Shown here: in pieces, positions 42,123 through 53,149 of the stretch
How positions within the stretch are numbered: the stretch's first letter is position 1
Layout: every line of letters begins with the position of its first letter
Assembly (NCBI RefSeq): GCF_905404315.1
Contig: NC_066296.1
Location: 6,448,001-6,512,000 of the forward strand
Direction: 5' to 3'
DNA from: Leptidea sinapis
Taxonomy: Eukaryota > Arthropoda > Insecta > Lepidoptera > Pieridae
Length of the DNA: 64,000 nucleotides
Program-made: the position numbers and the translations under genes
Notes under the pieces: model-generated
What the model saw: the letters and a program-made list of their open reading frames with translations, nothing else
Database searches by the model: none
What the model was told of the DNA's origin: nothing

Positions 42123-42318
42123 AGTTTTTTTTTGAAAAAGGAGGACAAACGAGCGTACGGGTCACCTGGTGTTCACCGCCACCCACATTCTCTTGCAACG
42201 CCAGAGGGATCATAGAAGCGTTGTCGGCCTTTAAGGAAGGTGTGCGCACTTTTTTTGAAGGTACCCATGTGGTATCGTCACTGAAACACCGTACAAGGAA
42301 TTCCACAGCTTTCTAGTA
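42123..42318 (-). mobile_element. LINE-A 3' fragment
   Basis: AAAAAGGAGGACAAACGAGC, GTACGGGTCACCTGGTG, GAAGCGTTGTCGGCCTTTAA and GAAGGTACCCATGTGGTATC match the family end. Confidence 0.75.
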
Positions 42319-42502
42319 CGATTTCGTATTCTACGTATCGTATTTACTTTCGATTTAAGATGTATTTTTTTAATCAGGGGAAAATTAAAACAGAATTCCA
42401 ACACAAACCACCGTATTATGTACAGATTTTACAGTTATAACTTTTAAATTTTAAATACACACTCTCGGAATTATTTAACACTTTAACACTGCAGAATAAT
42501 CA

Positions 42503-43563
42503 ATTTATACGTCGTGGTCTTCTCTCGCCACGCCAGCAAGGGCGCGGTGGGGGGAATGCTGATCGGGACTTCTTGTCCTCTGCAGCAAGTTTCACTCGCC
42601 GCCCGTGTAGACGGGTCATTGGGTTGGGACCGGTTGTTCCCTGCTTTCATCTTCTTCATTTTTGTTCTCATTGATAGTTACATTTTTTGGGATCCTTTTG
42701 CTCTCCGTTTAGGTCATCTTTTGGAGCTGAGGGAGCGCTTGTTTCCTCAGCTCTGGTGTCATGTCCGGTGAGATATCGCCGGCTTGCGTGGGCCCTGGTG
42801 ATCAGCCCCGAAGAAGAAGGTGGGCGATCAGCCGGGCCGGGCGCAAACACGTCACTCTTCATCCTCAGCCCGCACCAGATAGCGGCGGCCGTCAGGTGGC
42901 CGCGCGTGCCAGGAGGCCAGATCTCGCAGATGATGGAGATCCGAAGCGTCAGTAATCAATCACACACCGGGGTCTTCCGCGTAGGTCCTTACGGGCCTCG
43001 GGGTAACTGTTCGGGGCGATGCCCCCTTTCAGTGGTATAAACGCCGCTTGCAACTACAGGCGGGGCACTGGGTGGGACCGGTTGGTCTGTAGTGTCATGT
43101 CCGTTGGAATCCTGCTGGAGTGCGATCGAGCCCGCGTAGTAATCAATTTACGTCTTGGTCTTCTCTCGCCGCGCTTGCGAGGGCGCGGTGGGGGAATGCT
43201 GATCGGGACTTCTTGTCCCCTGCAGCAGATTTCACTCACCGCCCGTGGATACGGGTAGGTCATTGGGGTGGGAGCAATTGCTCCTTGCTGTCCTCTTCTT
43301 CGCTTTAAATGGTGTCATTTGTCGGGGTAGCGGATGCTCCCCTTTGTGGTAATCTTAGGAGCTGAGGAACGCCTGTTCCATCAGCTCTGGTGTCAAGTCC
43401 GGTGAGTTATCGCAGGTTTGCGCGGACCCTGGCAATTAGCCCCGAAGAAGAAGGAGGGCAATCAGCCGGGCCGGGCGCAAACACGTCACTCTTCATCCTC
43501 GTCCCGCACGAGATCGCGCGGGTAGCGGCGGCCGTCAAGTGGTCGCGCGTGCCAGGGGGCCAG
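42503..43563. repeat. GC-rich block with two 641-bp-spaced copies
   Basis: 42503-42917 and 43144-43563 are diverged copies (TGGTCTTCTCTCGCC at 42515 and 43156). Shared text: GAATGCTGATCGGGACTTCT, AGCTCTGGTGTCA, GCCGGGCCGGGCGCAAACAC, GTCACTCTTCATCCTC. The spacer 42918-43143 is unlike either copy. One frame on the plus strand stays similar in both (SPEEEGGRSAGPGANTSLFI and SPEEEGGQSAGPGANTSLFI), but no start, stop pattern or domain supports a gene. A tandem 5' leader of a retrotransposon is one possibility. Confidence 0.8.
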
Positions 43564-43599
43564 AATAATCCCGAAGCAAGGCGTTATATACTCTTCGCC

Positions 43600-43626
43600 A
43601 CCCCTCTCCTCTCCTCTCCTCTCCTC
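43600..43626. repeat. CTCCT microsatellite
   Basis: Five to six units of CTCCT directly after the GC-rich block. Confidence 0.8.
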
Positions 43627-43764
43627 ACCCCTCCACGAGTCACGACTCACCTCACACTTCACACCGCTACACTACCGCAACCGCTCAGACACCCGCTGCT
43701 CACTTCATTTGACTCGTTACAATATTAAGGTTAGATAGCTCTACCCGTGTGTTTATTTAATGTT

Positions 43765-44997
43765 GCCATTACCTATAGCGTCACGCTGTTTTCGGAGATC
43801 CCGATTATAATATTTCTATAATACAAGGTTTACTCTGTTATGTATTATTTCGAGATTCCTTAAACTTAATCCCGAATTTTCCTTTTCAAGCTGTCTGTAA
43901 TATGATATGAATAATAATATTATGAATGAAACGACCTTTCCTTAGCTCTACTGACTATTTGAATTTCATATCTTTTAAGGGAAACACAATGGTTCCCATT
44001 CAACAGTAATACAATATTTTCTACGATATTTTTGAGGTTTTTTTCTACTCAGTCATTTATACACGCACGATAAGTAATATAAGTACTTTATCGAGTCTTT
44101 GTAATAGTCTATATATACTCTATGGCCTAAAAAAACATTGTTTACTGTACTATGTCGCCATAAAAGCACAGTTTTTTTCTTGCCACAGACAAGTAGATCT
44201 AGGTTGGGTTTGGTAGGTTCATAGAAATATTAGGTAATCCATAGTACTTATTGTACTCTGTATTTTTTAATTTTGCGGCGTTGGCTGTATGGATGTACAT
44301 TTGCCATTCCTTGAAAAATTATACCAGTCACCAAATATAAGTCTACATTTCAAGCCCATTTAAGCGGCAAATCGTAAATTTGTGATATGTTCCTTTAATC
44401 TTTGTTTTATTTAAAATTACCAAGTCGTAGAAAAAATATTGTATGCGACAACTAGATTAAAAAACCCTAGTGGCGCCATTCATTGCGATGTTCGCCTGCG
44501 TCACATATCGCAACACACGCCACTCGTGTTTTTTTGACCCTCATTATACAACTGTTACATAAAATACTATCATGCTTACATTTTAAGCATAATGAAGTAT
44601 AAATATAGTATTGTATATAATAACTATGCAAAATATTTTATTGCCGTCTATAGATTATGAAGTTGATTCCATTGATTTAATTGTAAATTGATGTTAATTT
44701 TAAATATTTAATAGGCCCTGAAAAATAATGAGAAGTACTGCCAATGTTTTATTTTTATTGTGTGTCGGAGTATCCATTATTTCAGAGACAGACGTTTTGT
44801 AAATCATTTATGTTAATTTCTTTAAATTACTTTTTTTACAACTGATGTTTCCACCATGTCGGGGCCTAAATATCTGAAGACGTTGTTTTGTATGAAATAT
44901 AAACAAGTTAAATATAATATTATAGCTCACATTAATTAACAATTATAATTAGTAAATATTATATATTAATTCTTATTTTGGGTTACAACTAATCCGT
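43765..44997. other. Unrecognised AT-rich sequence
   Basis: About 1.2 kb without gene or recognised repeat. Confidence 0.4.
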
Positions 44998-45250
44998 TTA
45001 AGGGTTCCGTTGCCAAATGGCAAAAAACGGAACCCTTATAGATTCGTCATGTGTGCCACCCACTTTTTTCAAACTATAAGAACTATGCTGTTGAAACTTG
45101 GTAAGGAAATGTATTCTGTGAACCGCAATAACATTTTCACACAAAAATTAAAAAAAAACAATATATTTTGGGGGCTCCGCATACTTAGAACTGAAATTTA
45201 AAAAAAATTTTTCATCAAACCCATACGTGTCTATGGATAGGTCTTTCAAA
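44998..45250 (-). repeat. GGTTCCGT repeat family with terminal hairpin
   Basis: AAGGGTTCCGTTGCCAAATG and AACGGAACCCTT form a hairpin at 45000-45040. Then AACTATAAGAACTATGCTGT and ATTCTGTGAACCGCAATAAC match 26770-26860 in reverse. Unclassified lepidopteran repeat. Confidence 0.6.
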
Positions 45251-45784
45251 AATGATATTGAGGTTTCTCTGAGGAGCTCATTTGCACTGTATGATTTTGA
45301 GCAAAGATGTTTTGCCTTTTCCATTTAAATAATTTAATATAATTTTCCATTCTATATAACTTTTGTATTACGTTACTTGCTGCTACGGAACTTGGCCACA
45401 TTTTATAACCTCCTTCATTAGTGTGTACTTATATACTTAATAATTTTATTGTTTAATATAAGTATTTAAATGCAGTTTACTGAATAAACCATTTTAAACT
45501 TTAAGCGAAAAAGCTTTTGAGCAAGAATTTTCTTGCATTGTGTGCAACAGCTAATCTTGGAAAGTGCTTTGATGGGAACAAGTCCAAGTAATTATTGACA
45601 ATTTATTGACAAGATTCAATCGCCATTTATGAAGCTTTAGTTATTGCCATTTCAAAGGGAGATTCAGATTTCAAACTCTTACTACAACATTTAAAAGACA
45701 AGAGCGTAATACAGATTGCTAGTTTAAGATATTGTATAGTAGAGAAAAAATTTAAATGTTTTAAGTCTTCTAGTATTAATAACA
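45251..45784. other. Unrecognised AT-rich sequence
   Basis: No supported feature. Confidence 0.35.
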
Positions 45785-45860
45785 CAAATAAAATTTGAAA
45801 ACCAAATGTATGAACGATGCGGGACTCGAATACGCGGCCTCTTGCGTTCCTTGCGTTGAG
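45785..45860 (-). repeat. SINE-3 fragment
   Basis: GAACGATGCGGGACTCGAAT and CCTCTTGCGTTCCTTGCGTT, the tRNA-like head truncated halfway. Confidence 0.55.
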
Positions 45861-46984
45861 AAAGCATTCACAATTAAACGACGATACTTAAACAGTCTTA
45901 CAAATAAACTAGCCATAAAGTTATACCTGAGAATAAACCAAGAATATGTACAATGTTGAATATATCGCTAACAACACTGTCATTTTTCATTCCGTGGTCA
46001 ATACAATGATAATTTTGAAGTTTCAGAATGTTTTTTTTGTGGAATAGGAGTCATCATCACTTTATGTCAGGTAGTGTTGCAAATAAACGCGAGAAATATA
46101 CGTCCGAATAACCCAATCATAAGCAAAAGGTCGTAAACATTTTGCATATTCTTAGTTTATTCTCTGTTACAACTTTATACCAAGTGTATTTGTAAGGCCG
46201 AAAAAGTCTGATTACCAGACACTTCTGTCAGGTATTTTAAGGATGTTTTCCCTAGTAAAACAAACACCTCAATGTATTTTTGAAAATAGTATAGCAGAAT
46301 TAAATTTATACATTTAAGTACGTTAACATGTTTTATTTAAATTATCGATGTCAAAACAATAAGTTTTTGAATTTTCGATCTGTCATTTGTGCATCATAAA
46401 CTTAGAAATGACTTAACCAATAAACAAAAACTCTTTGTTTTTTTTATAAATCATCAAGTTATACTTGCTGCACCAAACAGACCAATATTCAAATCATATA
46501 ACGCTTCCAGAATAAAGTAATAACGGAAATTTTGATCACACCTCGATACTACACGATTTCCATCGGGACCTTAACATCGAGTTCTTTGACAAAGTTATAC
46601 AAAAATACGCTGAAGTTCATCAACATAGACTTCATCTTTACGTGAACGTCGCTTGCCAACACTGATATAGTAAGAAGACTAAAACGAACAAAACCATTTG
46701 AGTTAGTATAGTGCTAGTGAATTAGTATATACAATATAAAAATAGTGATATTATAAAAGACACAATAATAAAGTGACTTCCCCTTAATAGAGACATTAAG
46801 AAAAGTGTTAATGGACACATTCTTAGTTTAATCTATCGAGCAGTTTAAGTGAAAGTAAAATTTAGTTACCCCCCATATATAGAGGGGCAACATTATAATA
46901 ATTATATTATTATGTTCCCTAGAGGAGAAAAAAAATATATATTTGTCTTGTGGTAGTCTTGAGGTTTTGTATAGCGCCAAACTA
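45861..46984. other. AT-rich sequence with a possible LINE tail
   Basis: 46550-46650 can be read as DFHRDLNIEFFDKVIQKYAE and HQHRLHLYVNVACQH with no stop, which resembles the extreme tail of some LINE polyproteins. The remainder is unrecognised. Confidence 0.35.
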
Positions 46985-48515
46985 ACTCCAATGCACGGGT
47001 TAGGTCAGTAAGTACTACTTCAGGGCAGCGTTCTGGGACCAGTGCTGTATCTAATCTTCATAGTAGAATTACTAACCATTGACAATGTTTCCACAACTGC
47101 TACATAGTATACAGATGACTTAGTGTTTCTATAAATTGTATAGGAACGCACAGAAACATCTAATTATCTCAAAAACGATTTAATCATTAATAATAATCTT
47201 CAATGCTGCATTCAGTGATGTATTGTTACAAACTCCCAGTCGGTAAACACAAACTGTGTTATTAATAAACGCGAAGTAAAGTTATTCCATATTTAAAACT
47301 TTTTGTTTGTATCTTACCTTTGTCAATACAGAATTACATGACAGGGAGAAGTTATTTTAAACTTGGAGTAACTTTACACTGCGTTTAATTATAAAACGGA
47401 AAAAACAATATGATATTTTTAAGCTTAACTTCTGGGATTCATTACACAAATTCACTCGAACAGTTGGCTCATTTGGAAGAGCGCTCGGGCGGAACCCGAG
47501 AAGTCGCAGGTTCGAGTCCCGCATCGTTCATAGATTTTGTATAAGAAGACAAAATAATATAGCGAATAAGTTCATAAATTTGGCTAGAGATTTATTTTAA
47601 GACAGAAAAAGTTTTAGATGAAATAATACACTACTTATAAATGACCAGAGATTGGAACTTGTGGACACCATTGTCTTCTTGGGTATCACGTTAGATAAAA
47701 AGCTTCAGTGGGGTCCACATATTGCCCAACTAGCAGATAGACTCAGCTCAGCGGCATACACCGTTAGAAAGATTAGAGAGTACACGAATTTTGCGACCGC
47801 TAGATTAGTGTACTTCAGTTATTTTCACAGCATCATGTCGTACGGTATTTTACTGTGGGGTCGTGCTACTGACATTGATATAGTGTTTGCTCTGCAAAAG
47901 AGAGCTGTTCGTGCTATAATCAGCTTGTTTATAGACAGACTCTCAAAGAATAATTTAAAGAAATAAATATTATAACGTTTCATTGTCAGTACATTTATGA
48001 AAATTTAAAATACGTTCACAAAAATCGTCACCTTTTTGCTCTTAATAGTTATTTTTATTATTATATATATATATACTAGAAATAAGAAACTGTAACTAAT
48101 TCTAGTAGGCTTCATAAGATACTTAATAGCTTTGAGGGTAAATGTATATATAAACTTTTATAATAAAGGCCCAGACACTGTTCAGGCATTATCTATAAAT
48201 AAATTTAAATGTTTTGTTAAAAAATGGCTCTGTCATAAATCCTACTACTCCACAACTGAATATCTAAGTGATCCGACAGCCTGGGACTAGATTATGATTA
48301 TTTTATAGCAATAGCAATGACACTTCAATATTGTATATTTTATTAAAAAGAGCGCAAAAAAAGAATGCGGGGAGAGTTTCTTGCGCCGCTTCTTCTTTCT
48401 CAGAGCGCCATTTGTTTCCGAAGCGGTAGTAGTATCTAGTATATTAGAAATGACATCAAAAAGAATTCTAAAGGAATCAATTTTGAGAAAATAAATGCCT
48501 TTTATGCCTTTTTAC
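46985..48515 (+). mobile_element. LINE-B, longest copy, degraded
   Basis: 46985-47060 contains QGSVLGPVLYLIFI (the RT motif after the first catalytic block) and about 47109 gives YTDDLV in place of YADD. After a SINE-3 insertion (47425-47545) the frame 47652-47966 reads LVDTIVFLGITLDKKLQWGP, DRLSSAAYTVRKIREYT and GILLWG, followed by the tail (FNKFKCFVKK-type text near 48205) and the full 3' UTR to AAATGCCTTTTATGCC. Multiple stops precede the catalytic motif. It is inactive. Confidence 0.78.
47425..47545 (+). repeat. SINE-3 with the most complete tRNA cloverleaf
   Basis: A possible 72-nt tRNA-like head at about 47458-47530. The acceptor halves GAACAGT and ATCGTTC pair over five bases; GGCTC...GAGC forms a D arm, CTCGG...CCGAG an anticodon stem, and GGTTCGAGTCC is a perfect B-box. 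The anticodon loop (GCGGAAC) lacks U33, so it is a SINE head and not a tRNA gene. It is inserted inside LINE-B. Confidence 0.65.
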
Positions 48516-48959
48516 AGTGAAATCTAGGCGGGAATAGTCACGAGCACCCACTAGTATTAGATATAATTCTGAAATGCGTAGCACAAGTTTATCAAAGTCA
48601 AATGCTCTTGGCAAGTAACAAATCGTGTGCCACGGATATGTAACGGTTGCCAATTCCACATCGTTGGCTTGATATTCCTGTCGAACTTTTTTGGAAAGGA
48701 CAATTGTATTCGACTAACATTACGTACTCGGCTTCTAGTTTATGATAGTTTCTAGTTTTTATTGTTAGATGGTATTTTTAGTGTAGAGAACAATTATATA
48801 GTTCACTAGTAGACCAGTGAAGCCTTTAATGATAAAAAGTGAAAAAAAAAATTGTAGAATGAGACCTACTGGAAATAGAAGAGAACATAACAAAAACAAA
48901 ACTTTTTGATTAAAACTGAAATAACAATGTGTTTGGGACAATGAAAGGTAACATTTCAC
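48516..48959. other. Unassigned sequence with one protein-like minus-strand frame
   Basis: On the minus strand 48700-48490 reads VELATVTYPWHTICYLPRAF and DFDKLVLRISELYLILVGAR without stops. A CAG precedes it near 48680. I recognise no family and no donor is clear, so it is noted only as a possible exon or repeat-derived frame. Confidence 0.25.
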
Positions 48960-49290
48960 AAAATTTCGTGAAAAAATTTTTTTGGTAACATAAATATAAA
49001 AAAACCCATTACTTGGTTTTTTGAATTCTTCACATAAATTTTGAGATTATTTGAAAAAAGTGTGATAACAAAAGTTGTAGATCTTTTCATTACCTACAAC
49101 TTTGCCATTTGAGTTTTTTCCATAGGACTTGCAGTTTTGCCGGAAATCGAGAAAAACCGTTTTTAATAGGTCATCGTTTTACATCTTCTCAAATATTCCT
49201 TCAGAGTTTCTTTTCATGTTTTGATTTGTGGTAAACTGTATTAGATAACTAATATATAAAAAAATATATTTGTTTGTTCTACCGTGCTTT
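48960..49290. repeat. Unclassified repeat with palindromic core
   Basis: AGTTGTAGATCTTTTCATTA and CCTACAACTTTGCC form a short dyad. This phrase is common in insect repeats. No coding. Confidence 0.4.
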
Positions 49291-49624
49291 TTACCATTGT
49301 TTTTGCTAACTTACTGCTTGTAGAAAGTTTTGTTAGAAATAAATGTTAAATATATAATATTTATTTATATCAACCCAACAGGTCCAGCTAGCTTAACTAT
49401 AAATGAACTGTGAAATACAAAATAATTTATACAATACAAGATAGCCCGAAATCTTGTATTGTGTACATTTTCAGTACTTTTTTTAAAATTAACATTAGTA
49501 AATCAACTGTTACTGTTGGAAAAGTCAAAATAATAAAATTTTTATCTAGAAGAAAAATAATTTGGGGTGAATTAAATGTATTGCACGCAACGCCAATTAT
49601 TGCAATATTATTACAATTATATAA

Positions 49625-49835
49625 TAATAATAATAATATTGACACCCATTTACACAAATTGTTTTGCCCCAAACTATATACTTACTAAAACATACATAAA
49701 TACATATACATCCATGACTCGGAAACAAACATCCATATTCATAATATAAATGATTGCACCTACCGGGATTCGAACCCGGGACCTCTAGCTTAGTCGTCAG
49801 GGTCACTAACCATTCGGCTATATGGGTCGTCAATG
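49625..49835 (-). repeat. tRNA-derived SINE (SINE-1), good head
   Basis: AATATTGACACCCATTTACA, TTGTTTTGCCCCAAACTATA and TCCATGACTCGGAAACAAAC, then the head in reverse with ACCGGGATTCGAACCCGGGA (B-box) and CTAACCATTCGGCTATATGG. Confidence 0.78.
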
Positions 49836-49869
49836 GTACTTGTTCAGTCAATTCTTCCAAAAATAATAG

Positions 49870-49925
49870 CTTTAGCATAGATTAAGGATTGGTCTCCGCT
49901 GCGCTCTAACTAGATACCGTACTAT
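49870..49925 (-). repeat. Short shared block
   Basis: GATTAAGGATTGGTCTCCGC is the reverse of AGCGGAGACCAATCCTTAAT at 26974 and resembles 51425-51445. It is probably the end of a dispersed element; the remainder to 50160 is unrecognised. Confidence 0.45.
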
Positions 49926-50159
49926 ATAATAACAATAGCTGTTTTTATAACGGCAACTTTATATTGAAGTGTGTATTGGCTATTTATAAAGATGTTTGTG
50001 TACGTGGCATCTTGACACTCAATAGCATCTTTCAAATTTTGTTCGCAAATTTATACGCTTCGTGTTATTTTACATTGAAATTAATAAAATACAAAATTAG
50101 TGTCTTTCTTATTTCTTCTAGTATTATTTTTACAAAGTTTTACAACGGACCGGCAATTA

Positions 50160-50290
50160 CTAACACGGCATTTTTAACCGACTTCAAAAAGGAGGAGGTT
50201 ATCAATTCGATCGGTATTTTTTTTCGGTATGTACACCGATTACTCTGAGATTTATGATCCGATTTACGTAATTTTTCTTTTGGTTGATGC
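50160..50290. repeat. ACCGACTTC-ended repeat, partial
   Basis: TTTTTAACCGACTTCAAAAA then GGAGGAGGTTATCAATTCGA, a familiar lepidopteran repeat end. A reversed end (TTTTTGAAGTCGGTTTTTTT) occurs at 50924, after the fold-back element. Confidence 0.5.
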
Positions 50291-50487
50291 AAAATAGATG
50301 CCATTTGGTCCCATAAAAAGTTTACATAGTTTGGCCCAGTAATTTTCATTTTATGAAATGTTTCGTCTACCTGGATGACATACTTGTTTTCTGTGTACGC
50401 CTTTTTTTGGAGTTTTCATTCAGATTGATTATATATTATTATTAACTGATATTAAAACGTAGAGAATAAAAAATAAAACGTTTAAAA

Positions 50488-50945
50488 TAACTTCAAAAAC
50501 TGAATAGTATCAAATAAATAAATAACTAAAAATTAAATTTAATTCACCTCTTATGCAAACCTTTACCTTTGATATTAATAAAATACTATTATTTGCATGT
50601 GCTACATATTGATAGCTTTAAAGTCGGTGCCAAGCCAAATGTAATAGTAGGTACCTACACTCGCCACGAGTGACTTTGAGCGGGATAGCTTCGTCTAGAA
50701 CAAAACAACCCAAGCGGACAGACATGCGTGGCCAGACAACGTAAATAATTAGAGTAAGTAAGCTGTTTATAATATTTAGTTTTATTTTGTTTAGGGCTTG
50801 GAACTGACTTAAAATCTATCAATATGTAGCACACATAAATAATAGTATTATTAATATTAAAGGTAAAGGTTTGCATAAGAGGTGTATTAAATTAAATTTT
50901 TAGTTATGTGATACTTTTCAGTTTTTGAAGTCGGTTTTTTTAAAC
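50488..50945. repeat. Fold-back element with arms of about 125 bp
   Basis: Left arm 50488-50615 and right arm 50812-50945 are inverted copies (ACTTCAAAAACTGAATAGTA; CACCTCTTATGCAAACCTTT; GCTACATATTGATAG). The middle 50616-50811 is unique. Confidence 0.85.
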
Positions 50946-50966
50946 GTAGTTTTTTTTTAGTGTCAA

Positions 50967-51286
50967 CTAGCTGACCCGACAGACGTTGTTCTGTATATAA
51001 AAAGAAGTTTATTTCACCTCCTGAGAAAGTTAGAAATATATAAATTCTAGTAAGTTATTCATTTTAAACTATTCTTTCAATTTGATTTCTGAACGACGGT
51101 GGACACATCAAAGGAAAAACAAAATTGTTGTTTTTATTTGATTCCGAGCATTCTCATTTTTATTCACCTTTTAAGCCTTCTCTGGACTTCCACGAATAAT
51201 TCAATACCAAAATTAGCCAAATCGGTCCAGCCGTTCTCGAGTTTTAGCGAGACTAACGAACAGCAATTCATTTATACATATATAGA
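50967..51286 (-). mobile_element. Helitron-like non-autonomous element
   Basis: On the minus strand it begins TCTATATATGTATAAATGAA preceded by A and ends CTGTCGGGTCAGCTAG followed by T. It is 320 bp. The body shares CTCGCTAAAACTCGAGAA and GGAAGTCCAGAGAAGG with 52673-53041. Confidence 0.85.
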
Positions 51287-51544
51287 TAGATTATTTGTAT
51301 AGTTTAACAGAACATGTGGCACGTCAAGGTCACACATTTTTGGAGACTGGCTCGAGTACGCCTACTTATGCGTAGTATTAGTTGCTTCACTTTGCCACTA
51401 CGCCTGCGGTATCTAGTTGGATCCCAGCGGAGACCAATCCTTGGACTTAAATTAAAAAAAAAAAACGAGAATTTAATAAAACAAACTCAAGTCATTTCAT
51501 CAAATAATTTTAATCTATTGCAGTCTTATTATAACTGCTTCTTG
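51287..51544. other. 3' flank of the small secreted gene
   Basis: On the minus strand an ATTAAA polyadenylation-type signal lies at about 51472-51477. 51400-51445 resembles the short shared block at 49870. Confidence 0.4.
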
Positions 51545-51754
51545 TTAATAATAACCATATAGAGGATAATTGCGTCTATATTCAGGATAGTAATCATAGC
51601 CATACGGCAGTCCTCTGCCCAGATAAGGTCTGTTATAAAAGGAAGAGTACGGGTAGTTTCTGCCCCAGCCTAGTCTCCGGAAGAAGCTGCCGTGAGCGCT
51701 TGATACAAGTATCACGACCACTGCTAGGAAAAGTGCGAGTACAACAGGCTTCAT
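51545..51754 (-). CDS. Small secreted tyrosine-rich protein
   Basis: A 69-residue frame with stop. Residues 1-22 (MKPVVLALFLAVVVILVSSA then HG) are a clear signal peptide, so the product should be secreted. The mature chain of about 47 residues begins SFFRRLGWGRNYPY and contains 13 tyrosines in short PY, GY and YY motifs, with arginine and glycine and no cysteine. I do not recognise a named family; cuticle, silk-associated or antimicrobial roles would all fit such composition and none is shown. On the minus strand the bases directly before the ATG are TAGACTCTCTTTCAG, a splice acceptor, so at least one untranslated 5' exon is expected at higher coordinates. The gene at 61781-62020 has the same layout. 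ATTAAA follows the stop by about 70 bp. Confidence 0.75.
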   Translation of the reverse strand: MKPVVLALFLAVVVILVSSAHGSFFRRLGWGRNYPYSSFYNRPYLGRGLPYGYDYYPEYRRNYPLYGYY

Positions 51755-51935
51755 CTGAAAGAGAGTCTAATATAAATTATCTTATTCAAAAAGATAACTA
51801 TACATAAAGCATTGAGGTATTACATACTAGAGAAGCGAACCTGTACAAATTATAGGGCACAGGATGTCAGAGGTCCAAACACTTTGTCACACACATTATT
51901 TCAATCTATTTATTCTTCTATATAATATATACTAC

Positions 51936-52165
51936 TGGACCCGACAGACGTTGTCGTGTACACACGTCTTAAATTTGAAAAATCGGTCCAGCCGTTAGGA
52001 GGAGTTCACTAACATACACATGAGCAGGAGAATTATAGTATATTGACGGAATTGAGAATCTAAATTCTAAGCCAATCTCAAATCCACTGGAACGCACAAA
52101 AAATCATCAAAATCGGTCCAGCCGTTTAGGAGGAGTTCAGTTGCAACAGACGCACAAATGAAATA
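51936..52165 (-). mobile_element. Decayed Helitron-like sequence
   Basis: ACTGGACCCGACAGACGTTG and two blocks of AAAATCGGTCCAGCCGTTAG-like text (51979 and 52108) resemble the Helitron ends of this window, but the terminal CTAG is lost. Confidence 0.5.
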
Positions 52166-52375
52166 TAAATATTAAGATAATGAAAATGGTCTTTGTTTTA
52201 GGCTCAATCACGCCTAAACCACTTATCGTATCGACAGGAAACTACCACCATTCGATATTCGAAATTTATCCTAGATGGTTTATGGCTACTATTTTTTTAT
52301 TTAATAAAATTTAATTTATTTTCTTTTAAAATTCACCCAGCGAAGCGTGCGGGAACGGCTAGTTTTTATATATTA

Positions 52376-52557
52376 TAGTGAAAACGTCGAGAAAACTTGA
52401 GATGACCCTCTAATTGGAGCAATGCACGCACACTAACACAAAGTGACATACAAATCGCGAGTGTAAAACGTAGCTTATCACGCGCATTAAAGTAATAAAC
52501 CTGGCCTGTTTTCATCGGTTGTCTAGCAGTAAGAGGCTCTATGTAGATGTATAAAAT
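52376..52557 (-). repeat. M1 element, left end damaged
   Basis: GAGCAATGCACGCACACTAA, AAATCGCGAGTGTAAAACGT and GTCTAGCAGTAAGAGGCTCT, ending TGTAGATGTATAAAAT. Confidence 0.7.
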
Positions 52558-52672
52558 ATCTAAGCTCCCCGCAATAATGAGTTCGCATACAGAACATAAA
52601 ATGGAAAACCGATACATTTCGCACTTGAAATCTGTAACTTTGTGCTTAAAGAGATTTTTAGATTGAGTAGAA

Positions 52673-53041
52673 TCTATATATATAAAAATGAATTGCTGTT
52701 CGTTAGTCTCGCTAAAACTCGAGAATGGCTGGACCGATTTGGCTAATTTTGGTCTTGAATTATTTGTGGAAGTCCAGAGAAGGTTTAAAAGGTGAATCAA
52801 TATGAAAATGTTCGGAATTAAAAAAAAACACACACACATTTTGTTTTTCCTTTGATGTGTCCCCCGTCATTCAGAAATCAAATTGAAAGAATAGTTTAAA
52901 ATAAATAACTTATTTGAATATTTGTATCTGTCTTAATTTCTCAGGAGGTAAAAAACAAACTTAATTTTAGCTACCTTTAGTTGGTAGATTAACTTCAGTT
53001 GTTAACTATGATGGCAATACAACGTTTGCTGGGTCAGCTAG
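52673..53041 (+). mobile_element. Helitron-like non-autonomous element
   Basis: Begins TCTATATATATAAAAATGAA preceded by A and ends GCTGGGTCAGCTAG followed by T; 369 bp. The left half matches 50967-51286, while the right end (AATACAACGTTTGCTGGGTC) matches the 23917 copy, so it may be a chimera of two related families. Confidence 0.85.
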
Positions 53042-53149
53042 TTTTTTATAAATAAATTGGTACATTGGAATTTTAGTGACAATGTCGCTCCTTTCAGCAT
53101 GTTGAAATAGGATGATTTTTTTGGGAAAACGAACGTTACCAAAGGAATC

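Larger units (their letters stand above)
41668..43761. mobile_element. Possible element bounded by a 17-bp perfect inverted repeat
   Basis: ATTAAATAAACACACGG (41668-41684) recurs inverted at 43745-43761. Between are a SINE-3, a LINE-A fragment and a GC-rich duplicated block. No target duplication is evident. A related end (TTAAATAAATACACGG) occurs at 55665, followed by the same AT-rich text as here. Confidence 0.35.

Noticed and set aside
42687..43040. 117-codon frame in the GC-rich block
   Set aside because: High GC lowers stop frequency; the frame is only partly kept in the second unit and has no recognisable domain.
47458..47530. Possible tRNA gene
   Set aside because: The B-box is perfect, but the anticodon loop lacks U33, the T stem is mispaired, and the sequence is the head of a dispersed SINE.
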